From Hydractinia symbiolongicarpus (taxonomy: Eukaryota > Cnidaria > Hydrozoa > Anthoathecata > Hydractiniidae): DNA of 64,000 bases. The stretch spans positions 9,672,001 to 9,736,000 of the forward strand of contig NC_079885.1 of the NCBI RefSeq assembly GCF_029227915.1. Direction: 5' to 3'. A program made the position numbers and the translations under genes. Each line of letters opens with the position of its first letter. Position 1 is the first letter of the stretch. The notes beneath the pieces are model-generated. The model searched no databases. It saw only the letters and a program-made list of their open reading frames with translations, and was not told the origin of the DNA. Of this stretch, positions 53,938 through 63,918 are shown one piece after another.

Positions 53938-54250
53938 CTGGTGGCTTTCGAATTATGGTAGGAGCTTTCGCCTCCAGTGGAGAGGGTCTTGGGTTCAAAC
54001 TCCGACCGAGTGATGCCAGAGACTATAAAAGTGTGAATCTATCCTTTCTACTTAACGCTCAGCATGAAATAGGATTCATATCTTAGACGGTTGTCTAATT
54101 GAACGATTGTTTTGCTTGTACGCGTTCCGTAGCTCAAAAGGGAGTTTTGAATGCACTAGGACCCCCTTCACAGGACACTCACTGATAACAGTTCCCAGAG
54201 AAACTGAAGGGGTTAAACTGGCTAGATAAAAGTAATAATAATGATAATAT
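53938..54250 (+). repeat. tRNA-derived SINE, family 1 (right copy)
   Basis: It is the homologue of 49458-49745. Here the element ends with a TAATAATAATGATAAT tail, which looks like an intact SINE 3' tail. Confidence 0.7.
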
Positions 54251-56477
54251 TCGCCATCGCAAATCCTTTTGACAGAAATTGCAGGTTCTGATAAAAAAAA
54301 ATACATGATCGAAATACCCAAGGAGGTTGATCTACCTGAAAGTCTTCATGCTAATTAACAATAACTATAAAGACAAAATGTTATCGGAAAAGCGATTTGG
54401 AAGTTGGAAATACACAAAGGCTGCTAAAAAAACTGCTGCGAATTCTGAAAGCGTGTAGTTTCGCTGTTATTTTATCAGTAAACAAAATGTTGGAAAAATG
54501 TTGATTAAATTTTGGCTCAGTAGCCAACTAGCATTTTTTACCGACTAATAATCTTTATGTACCTTCCCAGCCTGCACAAGACGTTAAAGTCTATTTTATA
54601 TCTTTGAAAAGCGCGTTGTGATTAGCCGTCTTAAAAACCTCTTTCAGACGTCTAGTAATAGGGTGTTTAATTACGACGTCTAAAAGATGTCTTTTCTAGG
54701 TTTTATAAAAGACGAAATTAAAAAGGTATTTGAAATTTGCATGTCTTTGTGCCGGCTGGATTTTTAATTTGTTCAAATAACCTTTCCCGAATTTTTGCCT
54801 CACGGTGCAGTATAATTAAAAAGCAAAATGCTTCAAAAATAAAGTTAATTACAATTTTCAGCTGACATTTCGAGTTAAAATTGTTTGGACTAACAAAAAT
54901 AAGTAAATAATAATAATAATAATAATTATAACTATAATTGTGATAATACATTTTTTTAGCATAGAAAGTAGATTTTATACCGGGTAGATAATGATATCTT
55001 AAAAGACAAATGCACAAGATATGTTTACGAAGATTATGGCATGCATATCCAAGTCTTCATTCTCTATAAAAAACACCTCTTTTTAGGTTGTTTTTTTTTT
55101 CGCTCTCACCAGTTCTATGCTTATTGAGAGACCTGACGTAGCCCTAGCAAGCTGATGTTCACTCAGAAATTTAACATTTTCACAACTATTAAAAGTTTCT
55201 CAATTAAAAGGCGTTAGTTTGTATTTTTTCATAAAAAAACATATGCACTCAATATATCTCTGTGGACTTACTCCTTTCATTTGGATGATGATGCAGCAGC
55301 TTGTTCAGTCACATTAACGTTAGTGTGTTCATTCTGGAATGCGAGGTTGTCGGACAGGCTTTTACACTAGTTTTTAAATTTGGATTGAACAGCTTTGTTT
55401 ATTGATTATTGCTATCGCTAGACCACCTATATCCGCACAGGCGACGCGAAAAAATTGCATTCTTTGTTACTCGCATACATGTTCCTTCGTCAATACCGGT
55501 ATGAGACCGTGATTTCAAACGTTGCTCACTGGGTAAAGCTCGCTTTTGCATATCGTCAATTTTCTCCTCGCCATTTGGTGGATACTTGGTGAACCTCACT
55601 CACAAAAAGCCTCGGCGCGGACAATACTGTCCCGGTCGCCCTTGTACCTAGTCCTCTTTGAGCAAAAAAATGTTGCGTCCCTATTTTTTTCCTTGGTCAA
55701 ACGAACATAAAACATTTGCGCAGAAACTTAGCCTTTTACTTTCACCAAGTGTGAATTAAAAAAAAGACATTGGCAATGCTGATGTAGATCCTTCACCCAG
55801 AAGCTTTACACGCCGTGTGAGAGTTGAGCAAGCAAATTTTTTTCCCAAGAAACAATATTTACTGCTTTTACTTTAACTTTAGGTAGATTGCTTTATATAT
55901 ATATGTATTTTTTAAGCTGTGTTTCTCCCTATATCTATATTTATATGCATTTTTAAACTAGCTAGCTAATATATTTCGTTATTAAATCAGATCTGCCCAA
56001 AATACTAAAAAGTCTAGCTAAGAAACCTATTTAGAAATCCTTTTTATAATGATGAATTATTAGTCCAAGTAACTTTATGTCTTAAGATAAATGTTTCACT
56101 ATTTCCAATTTTTTTGTTTTGTTCTTTCACTTTATATCATTCATGTTGTGTGCTAAAACAAAGTAAAGTAAAAATGATGTGGAATTTCAGAGTTCCAGCT
56201 CCAGCCCTGGAAATAATATTTTTGAAATTCCCAGTGTAAACTTGTACAGTGTGCTGCAGCTAGGAAGATGCAAAAATTCTACTTTAACATGGGCGAACCA
56301 AATTTAATAACCTAGGTCTGCTGTAAACATTGACAAGTTTGCATTGTGTATTACTTAAATGGAGACAAAAGTTCTTAATACACCTTTATGGTAGTTCAAT
56401 TGTACCTCAGCTCCTACAGTTTTCCATTGTTTTACGATATCGAAAAAAAGAGGTAAAAAACTGGTTTTTATAAGAGT

Positions 56478-56840
56478 TTATTAGAGACGAGAGAGAGATG
56501 CGCATATTTTACATGCAAGCCTTGCAAATATTGAGGGATATACCCTGTCTATTATTTCCAGGAGCGGCCATGGTTTAGATAGAGAGTCCTAGAGTATTTA
56601 TTGTTCATTTTGAGCTATGCAGACCCAATTAGGGCCCGCGCTCTACTAGACAACTTCCAGCAAAAACCAAAGGCCCACACAGTGTACTGTCTCCCCAATT
56701 TCCTTCACATGGCTTAACCCAGGGCTATGGTAACATTTACTCGTCCATGTTAAATTGCTGTCAAGAGAAATAGAACCCTGGTCTCCCGCACAAAGTACGA
56801 CGGCTATAACAACTAATCTACGGCGTCAAATCCATTGAAA
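56478..56840 (-). repeat. tRNA-derived SINE, family 3, full-length copy
   Basis: It has the same head as 52105-52225 plus about 230 further bases, absent from the left copy, running to TCTCTCTCTCGTCTCTAATAA on the minus strand. Confidence 0.65.
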
Positions 56841-56986
56841 AAATTTCTTAAAATTAGCGAACATTTTTTAAGAGGAACATTGATTTCCATGTGAGATGAA
56901 TTGATATTGCTCAGCCAGAAAATAAAAGCTAGCTAACACCCTGATTTTTAACCCATTCTAACATGCTGTTGTTTATTTATTTTCAG

Positions 56987-57061
56987 TACTTCCAGACCAT
57001 GACACGAGATGATGACTTTGATGTTGATGACCTTCTAGAGGCTCCATACAAAAAACAAGAA
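56987..57061 (+). CDS. RBM39: RBM39 start exon (right copy)
   Basis: It follows TTATTTTCAG. Twelve untranslated bases precede the ATG at 56999. Twenty-one codons end in phase 0 before GTAAGA. An upstream non-coding exon is implied. Confidence 0.88.
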
Positions 57062-60000
57062 GTAAGATCCTTTAATTTCAATTATCGAAACTTCTACTAA
57101 CAAAGATAACAAGAACAGACCAATTCCTGAAATGTTAGATTTTTTGGATACATGCAGGCAATACCACACCTCAATTATTGTGCGCATAAGGTGTAATCTT
57201 AAAAAATTAAATTTAGCAACAATTTAACAACAAAATTCCTTTACTCCTGCGCACCATATAGGGCCTCCTATTTTGGAATGTAAAACAGTGAACTTTAACC
57301 TATATATATACAAGCAAGTCAGGTAAGGTCATTAATTAAACTCCGAAACTACGCGTGGGACAATTGACATTTTTTTGTATATAGTAAATAAAAAGTTGAA
57401 TAGTGGCCAATAATGTTATTAAACATAAGCCTCATGCTTACAACAATGGATCATGAAGGCATGACTTGAAATCATTTTGTGATAAGATTTTTTTTAATTT
57501 TATTTTTTTAAATAAATTTTAAGTATAATTCTCCAAAATATGTCCAAAAAATATGACCATTGTATATACAGTAGTATTAAGAAAAAGCATTTTACTTATA
57601 CCAAACAAATAAAGCCTAAAAGTTTGTTTTTAAATCAAAAAATCGCTACTGAACGGAGCAAATATCCCTGTTTTATTTATACCAATATTTAGTGATAAGT
57701 GCAGCCACATGTACAACAAACTAATTAAATAGACTTCGGAAAGAAAAAAAATAAAATCAAACGGGTTGCGAAGCCTTTTTAAATCGTGCTCTAATAATTT
57801 TAAAATAGTTTTTGAGACATGATGGAAACATTTACATGTACAATTAGTCACGCTCAAACAAATGTACGCAGGTTGTGAAGAATGAAACTAGAGTCTTCGC
57901 AGTTGTGATTTTTAAAAAACCTTTGATTGTCACAAGATTTTTTCTATTCTGCTAATTGTGACTATTATAATGTTATTTAAATAGTGAAAAGAATTTAACA
58001 GTATGAAAATTTTGCAGTTTTGCATTCAGATTTCTTACAACCCAAAAATTAAAATTTGCTGAAAAAACAGTTAATTACAAACTGCAAAATTAAAATGTAT
58101 CATTCAAAGAATCTGGAGACTCAAAAGTATATTTATAAAACCAGTAACAACATGCTGTTTTTGCCCATAGAAACAGAAATTTGGCAGACTGCTATTCATT
58201 TCCACAATAAGAGATAATATTCTTATGTTGGTGTATTTTTATTTTCCTGTATTTTTGTTTTCCTGTATTTCTCTGTCATGTGTTTTTCTATTAATACTTT
58301 TCACCTTTTTTAAATTGAGCATTTTGTTCTTGGCCCCTTATACCAACTGTTTTTTTTATATACAGAAAAAGCATTAAAAAGGCTTTAATCTTTGTTCTTG
58401 TTTTGCCAGGAAAATGGAAATGCATCAAGTGCCAGTGATGAAGTCGATACCATCATAAAGAAAAAGAAAAGGTTTGCTAATTTAGATTTTGTCAATTTGC
58501 TTTAAAAATTTTTATAATTCATTTTAAAAATGGTTGCTTTTAAAAATTAAGATGTTTTAACTAAAATACATTTAGCTGCACGCTCTTAGCAATGTCATGA
58601 TATTTCAATTGCTTTGAATAATAAAACTTGTGACATATAAGCCTTGGTGGCTTGTTCGATTCCAAATAATGTTTTGACAAGAATCTCTCTTTATTTTTTA
58701 TAGATCTTAACTGGTAACCACCTCAAACACATAAAGCCTCTTCTCTGTGTTGTAGTTTTCTGTGTAGTGGTGTATTGTCCTTGTTGTATTTTATGTTTTT
58801 ACAGGGTAGTTACTCGGTAAAGTTCTGCATTCTTTGTTAATTTTTTTCTTCTAATCGTTAGATCAAAGTTGGCTTAATTTGTTATAAACAAATATCAAAA
58901 TTACACCTGTCTGCTAAATCTGAAGGATCAATTAATGCTAATATTTATAATCCTCTGCAATCTGCAGAATTTGAAATTTTTCTTGAAATAGTCCCTAGAT
59001 TTTTGTTCTTGGAATCTACACTTGGAATTGAGATCTCTAATTAATGATATTTTCTTTTTTACAACAATTAGAATTTTTCATTAAAAAAAGTGACACACCT
59101 GTTCTCTCTGTTGTTAAAGATTCTTATTTTAGGTGCAAAAAACTCTACATAAGTTAAAAGGTAACAATCAGGGTTTTAAAAAGAATTTGCAGCTATTGTT
59201 TTTGTTAATGTTAAAAGAAAACCGTAAAGAAATATAAAAATAATTTTCACCAACTGATTCTAAATAGTTTGTTTTTATTGTAGGTGCAAGGCTTTTTTAA
59301 ATATAGGTTTGATTGAAGAGGCTTGATATTATGTTGCTGTAATTATGGAGAGGCAAACTTTAGAGGTTATTTATACTTGATGGCTAGTTGGGTTTGATAA
59401 CTTCCTCCACCCATGAGTTGCGAAGTGTCTGCTAGCGTTGTTTCTTTGCCTGCGCGCAAGCTAGATTCCTGCGTTTGATTTCAAAATTTTTTACTTTTTC
59501 TTTCTCTACAGTTCTAGAAAAAACCGATCACGGTCAAGGTCAGTATCAAAGGAAAGAAAAAAGAGGTTAGATGTTATCTGTAGTTATATCTGGGCTCACT
59601 CAAAAACAAAATATGTATTACCAGGCCTATCAATAAAAGGGAATAGCAATTGCTCTTCCTCAAGGAAAGGCTCACCCAACTGATAAAGGAGAATCTAGAT
59701 GAGCCATTAATAGCTCCCCCAATTCCCAAAAAAATTTTTTCGGCTGAGCAATATTAATTTATCTCTATGGAAATCAATGTTCTCTTTCTTATTATTTACA
59801 GTAAAAAAGAACCAGAATATATAGAAAAGATAAAATAAAATTGATAAAAAGACTTGTGATAAAATATGCGTTTATAAACTTATTCTATTTATTCAGATTG
59901 CTCGCCCAGTTTAAATTATTGTAACCTTGAGGGAGTGATTTATTGTTTGGGTGTTATTTTCTTATTGACATGCCTGTATTATTGCAATAATATCATACAT

Positions 60001-61436
60001 CAAATCAAATTCCTTCCATTTGCAATGAAAAATGTTTGTCTAAAAAACTGCTTTTTAGGATGCCAGACCTTAAAAATTCTAAATGAGTATCTATTAAGTT
60101 CTAAAGAACCTCTTTAAATACCTCTTAAAACTTTTGGTGTGTTCTATTCCATGTTTAGTACTGTGTTTGCACCCTTTAAATACAACCCTTCATATTTAAT
60201 TCTGAATGTAAAGGTATGGTCTTTTTTACAATTACCTACTTCTTTAATCTTGTTAATATCCGTGAGTTTTTACGATTATCAGGACGAAATTGGATTTAGA
60301 ATCTTCATTCACCCTTCTTTACATCCTTGTACCTCTTTAATAACAGCTGTATTCCGTCTGTCTGTGTGTCCGCAAAAAGCTTGTCCTGTTCAGGAAACAT
60401 AAAATGCGATATAAAAAGGACCGGCGGCCCCATGGATTTTTCCACAGGTTAACAATTAGTCTGTTATAATACCTGCATGCGTCTGTCTGTCACGCAAAAT
60501 GGTAACTGCCATAGTGAGACACAAAATCACAGGTGAACCAGTGGATTCATATATGGCCACCGACTAGTATCAACCCTGCTTGGCATAGATATCTTTTGCT
60601 CTAAGGTGAATGGAATGCCCCATTTTAAACTAGATTCTTCTAATAATTTTATAAAATAACCACATTTTAATAAAGTTCTTTTAGCAACTAAAAATTTGTT
60701 CTTTAGCATAATTGTTTTCAGTATAATGTTTTTTTTCAGTAGACACTTAACAATACATACATGTATATTTTTGTTATTTAGACGTAGCCGTAGTAGATCT
60801 GGATCTAGAGAAAAGCGCAGGTACATTTTTTTATAAACTAAAAAGAATAATTGTAATATTGCGGCATGGGGAATAAAAGTAATACGTTATATTTTGTCTT
60901 TAGACGTAGCCGCAGCAGGTCTGCTTCAAAGGAAAGACGCAGGTAAGATATTTAGTATTTTCATAATTATTAACATCACATCAAAGTTTGGAGACACTGA
61001 ACTTGTCATGGTGGGCGGCGACTTTAATGGTCATGTTGGGAAGTCATCTGAAGGTTATAGAGGTGTGCATGGAGGCTATGGATTTGGGAGCAGAAATAAG
61101 GAAGGGGAGAGATTGCTTGAGTTTGGAATGGCAACGGACATGGTGGTTTGCAACACATCATTCAGTAAGAGACAGAGTAGGCTGATAACATATGAGTCAG
61201 GTGGTTGTAAGACACAGATAGATTACTTTTTGGTTAGAAAGTCAGACAAGAAAGTGGTGAAGGACGTGAAAGTTATATCGGGGGAAGAGTGTGTTTCCCA
61301 GCATAGGTTGCTGGTTTTTGATATTATCTTGAAGAGTGTCAGAGAAGCCAAGGGAAAGTACAGGCCCCGTCGAAAAGTCTGGAAGCTGAAGGAAGAGATT
61401 GTAGCAAAACAATTTAGTGCAAAAGTTCAGCACAGT

Positions 61437-61475
<39 letters not shown>

Positions 61476-63918
61476 AAATGTGTTGTATTCTCTTTCTTAA
61501 TTTTTGTGGACTTCTTTGCCTTTATTTAAACAATTTTTTTCAGACGCTCAAGGTCAAAAGACAAAAGAAGAAGAAGGTTAGTTACCTAGATAACATTGTA
61601 GTGGTGCATAATGTTAACATTTAAAAATTACATAATTTTTTGTGAATTTTGTGTTATGTAAAAGATGTTATAAATGGTTTGTTTTACCTCACTCCTACAG
61701 TAAAAAAATGTCTATCACAGTATAGTTTTAACGTATTTATTGCTTTTTTGTGTAAGTTTATGCAGCCCAATATGGGCGGACAATAAAAAAATGATAATTC
61801 CAATAAATATACATTCTTTTGTTCATTTTAGTAGACGTAGTCGTAGCAGATCTGCATCAAGAGACAGGAGACGAAGGTTTGTGAAACCATTTTTTGTCAG
61901 AATATTTTTTGTATAGGCTGCAAAATTATTAAATCTGAGAATTTTTTCATTTAGGCATAGTCGCAGTCGATCTACCTCAAGGGATAGAAGGAGAAGGTAA
62001 TAAATGTACAAATCAGCAGGCAACCTGTTTATAAAAATTTTTAACCATGTTATAAATTCTTCTCACATATCTACCGTCATTGTTGGTTTTTCTGTAAGTA
62101 CAACATACATACATTCATGCAAGTTTTACAACCAGATAACGAGAAAAATAAGGGACCTTTTGTGAGACAAACCTTACGTGAAAAGCTTTTCTTTGTTTTG
62201 TTAAAAAGGAACGAATTGTCTATACCCTCAAGAGCAGTAACATAGCTGCTATAGTAAACAGGGCACAATGTTATATATTTTGTGTGTGATATAATATAGC
62301 AGAAATTGAAAGTCCAGTGGGTAATTTGAATATTTCATTTAGAAAAATAATAAATTATGAAAAGTTAGGCACTCCTCCTCGTTGACTCCACTGAATCTAT
62401 CCAAAAGAATGTTCAAAAACTAGTTGTACTTACATGGAACAGAAAGCTGTTTTATTTTGTCCTCTGTATATCAATTTTTCATTAAACTGTGACTATAATT
62501 TTGAAGTTAAAGGAGTGGTCTCGCGAAAAATCAAAAAAAATAATTTCGTCTTATTTTATCGGAAATGTTTTATTTATTATTATAAAAAACTTTTTAAAAA
62601 AAGTTCTTTTTTTTCTCTTATTCGGCCCTTTTTTTACAATCCTGTTTAAATAGCCGTGACGTCATAGTTGGCGAATGATTTTTTGTGTGTTATGACAATT
62701 CAGCAAATAGAATGATATTTTAGAGAATCCAAGATCGTAATTTCATAATTAGAAATATTTATTTTATTTCATTTTTTATAATTATAATCACATATTATAT
62801 ATTATATATTTTTGTGTTTATTCTTTCGAGTAAGGGACATACACACCACCCTCTTCAGGAAAAACTTGTCTTATTTTCCACACAACACGCGATGTTATAA
62901 CTCGGCGATTGCCTTTTCCAAGTCGTTAGAATACGAACCAAATAAATTGCTTGTAAGCAGCAAACCGAAAAGATTTGTTTGTAGGCGTGTCTTGCAGAAA
63001 TTTCCCTCTTGTCTCATATAAATAATATTAAAACGAGACAAAGTTGCTTGAAATTCTCATTCTTAGTTATACATTTTATTCCTAAAAAAACAACGGATAT
63101 TTGTACGATACATATCATTATTATTTCATATTTTAATACTTTTTATGTAGCTTAATCATATTAAAAAAATATGTTTAAGCACATATACCTTGGAATTGTT
63201 TGTCTGTTAATGTATCCTCTTTCGTGCAACAAAGACAATCAATCTCCCTAGTTTCAGTCTTGCAGTTATCGCACTTGCACCATTCGTTTCTCCCAACACG
63301 AAAACTTTCCCAATGTTTTACTAAAAATATCGTTTCTCTCTCAGTTAATGTTTTTATTATCATCTTATTTAGTGGTCTCGAATTAAAAAAAGTTGCAGCC
63401 CTGTGCCTGTAAATAAAAGCTCATCAAAGGTTTCCATCTCATTATCACCGTCCTCATCTTCTCCAAAATTGTTTTCTTCTTCAATAATATCATACTCTAA
63501 TTCTTCTTCGCTGTGTCTGTGTTCATATATGTGATCTGAGGATCAAGCTTTTCTTTCTCTATCTCTCTCTCACGAACGCCAATTATGACGTCACAGCGAA
63601 AGGTTCTTAATAAAAAGACAATCTTTGCGCATTGATGAAAAGATCAATAAACAATTTTTCGAAAAAAGATTAAAAACTTTATGCTGATTGAACAGAATCC
63701 AAAGAACAAATAAAAAAAACACGAAAATTTCGTGGGAAAACTCCTTTAATTACCTACAGTCCTGTTTATATGTAAAACAGCATCGCCTAACAAATTTGCT
63801 AACAACACAGACCTGACGAAATATGTCAATTCATAGAGCACTTGTTTGTTTTATTTTTTAGAAGGAGCGTCAGTCCTGTTAGAAGGAGACGATCTTCACC
63901 TGATCGCAGCCAGGAAGT
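56999..63918 (+). CDS. RBM39: RBM39 (CAPER-alpha-like) splicing factor, 5' part
   Basis: Nine coding exons give the first 143 residues and two bases; the gene continues past the window. RBM39 is a nuclear RNA-binding protein and splicing co-factor with an N-terminal RS domain, two RRMs and a C-terminal U2AF-like motif. The start MTRDDDFDVDDLLEAPYKK matches the conserved metazoan start (D-D-[DF]-D-V-x-x-[ML]-LEAPYKK). Next come an acidic/Ser stretch (GNASSASDEVD), KKKK, then repeated RSRSRS-A/G-S-K/R-E/D-RRR units to SPVRRRRSSPDRSQE. The RRMs are not in view. The RS region is split into 33-57-nt exons, nearly all beginning after the second base of an Arg or Ser codon. Introns carry a LINE fragment, GTCTGTC-family elements and an antisense pseudogene. 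A duplicate start exon lies at 52384. Confidence 0.9.
57062..58409. other. RBM39 first coding intron
   Basis: It is an AT-rich intron with no recognised element beyond the end of the duplication at 57107 and small repeats such as TTTTCCTGTATTT twice near 58250. Confidence 0.6.
58410..58471 (+). CDS. RBM39: RBM39 exon, acidic/Ser segment
   Basis: It has 62 nt and reads ENGNASSASDEVDTIIKKKK. The phase goes 0 to 2. Confidence 0.88.
59512..59565 (+). CDS. RBM39: RBM39 RS exon 1
   Basis: It has 54 nt after TTTCTCTACAG and reads SSRKNRSRSRSVSKERKK, phase 2 to 2. Confidence 0.88.
59802..59839 (+). other. RBM39: possible alternative stop exon of RBM39
   Basis: After a good acceptor (TTATTTACAG) the phase-2 frame from RS exon 1 would read SKKEPEYIEKIK and then TAA at 59836-59838. 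An AATAAA (59834-59839) overlaps that stop. This would be a short terminal exon with intronic polyadenylation, or a poison exon. Nothing but the signals supports it. Confidence 0.25.
60341..60569 (+). mobile_element. two GTCTGTCTGT/CCGTGG family elements
   Basis: 60341-60465 and 60466-60569 are adjacent diverged copies. Each has a CGTCTGTCTGT head, and the second has CACGCAAAATGGTA. They end with TGGATTTTTCCACAGG and CCACCGACTAGT words. They lie in an RBM39 intron. Confidence 0.6.
60782..60820 (+). CDS. RBM39: RBM39 RS exon 2
   Basis: It has 39 nt and reads RRSRSRSGSREKR, phase 2 to 2, with donor GTACAT. Confidence 0.88.
60904..60942 (+). CDS. RBM39: RBM39 RS exon 3
   Basis: It has 39 nt, the same length as the exon before it, and reads RRSRSRSASKERR. 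It is a likely exon duplicate, with donor GTAAGA. Confidence 0.9.
60976..61476 (+). mobile_element. LINE endonuclease fragment ending in (ATG)n
   Basis: The open frame from 60976 reads ELVMVGGDFNGHVGKSSEG, FGSRNKEGERLLEFG, DMVVCNTSF, KTQIDYFLVR and ISGEECVSQHRLLVFDI. These are the later blocks of an AP-type endonuclease domain, with GDFN and the C-terminal QHR/LLV. It resembles the endonuclease of RTE-like elements. Upstream endonuclease blocks and the reverse transcriptase are absent. The frame runs into 12 ATG units at 61437-61475. It is in sense orientation in an RBM39 intron. Confidence 0.85.
61544..61576 (+). CDS. RBM39: RBM39 RS exon 4
   Basis: It has 33 nt after TTTTTTTCAG and reads RRSRSKDKRRR, with donor GTTAGT. 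Confidence 0.85.
61832..61876 (+). CDS. RBM39: RBM39 RS exon 5 with tandem acceptor
   Basis: Two acceptors three bases apart (TTTTAGTAG) give 45 or 42 nt. The longer form adds one residue before RRSRSRSASRDRRR. The shorter start (61835) matches how the sister exons begin (A CGT AG). Confidence 0.85.
61955..61996 (+). CDS. RBM39: RBM39 RS exon 6
   Basis: It has 42 nt and reads RHSRSRSTSRDRRR, phase 2 to 2, with donor GTAATA. Confidence 0.87.
62818..63081 (-). pseudogene. P2X7-type C-terminal domain gene, second exon, broken
   Basis: After GTTTTTTTAG the frame reads GIKCITKNENFKQLCL. It then needs a frame change near 63010 to continue as TNKSFRFAAYKQFIWFVF, then has a TAA, then LGKGNRRVITSRVVWKIRQV and FPEEGG..YVPYSKE to a natural stop at 62818. 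The order CIT..F..CL, FR-AAY+QF, RRVI.S..VW+IR, FPE..G.Y matches the cytoplasmic zinc-binding domain of P2X7, which also occurs in many cnidarian proteins without the channel part. One frameshift and one stop mark it as a pseudogene. Confidence 0.6.
63189..63363 (-). pseudogene. P2X7-type zinc-binding domain, first exon
   Basis: The minus strand reads HWESFRVGRNEWCKCDNCKT and then EIDCLCCTKEDTLTDKQFQ, ending CAA G before GTATAT. This joins in phase to the exon at 63081. The W-C-x-C-x-x-C...C-x-C-C cysteine pattern is the zinc-binding half of the P2X7 cytoplasmic domain. Upstream, 63375-63545 holds an acidic open frame (EEELEYDII, EEENNFGEDEDGDNE) that could be an N-terminal part. The whole is antisense to RBM39, in its long intron. 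Confidence 0.6.
63862..63918 (+). CDS. RBM39: RBM39 RS exon 7
   Basis: It has 57 nt after TATTTTTTAG and reads RRSVSPVRRRRSSPDRSQE, ending in phase 2 before GTGAGT. The next exon lies outside the window. Confidence 0.85.

Larger units (their letters stand above)
52505..57107 (+). repeat. direct duplication, right copy (4603 bp)
   Basis: This is the second copy of 48022-52504. It begins part-way into a family 2 SINE whose head is only present at the left copy. It ends at CTACTAACAAAGAT, the same point that ends the left copy. It keeps the full family 3 SINE. Confidence 0.97.
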
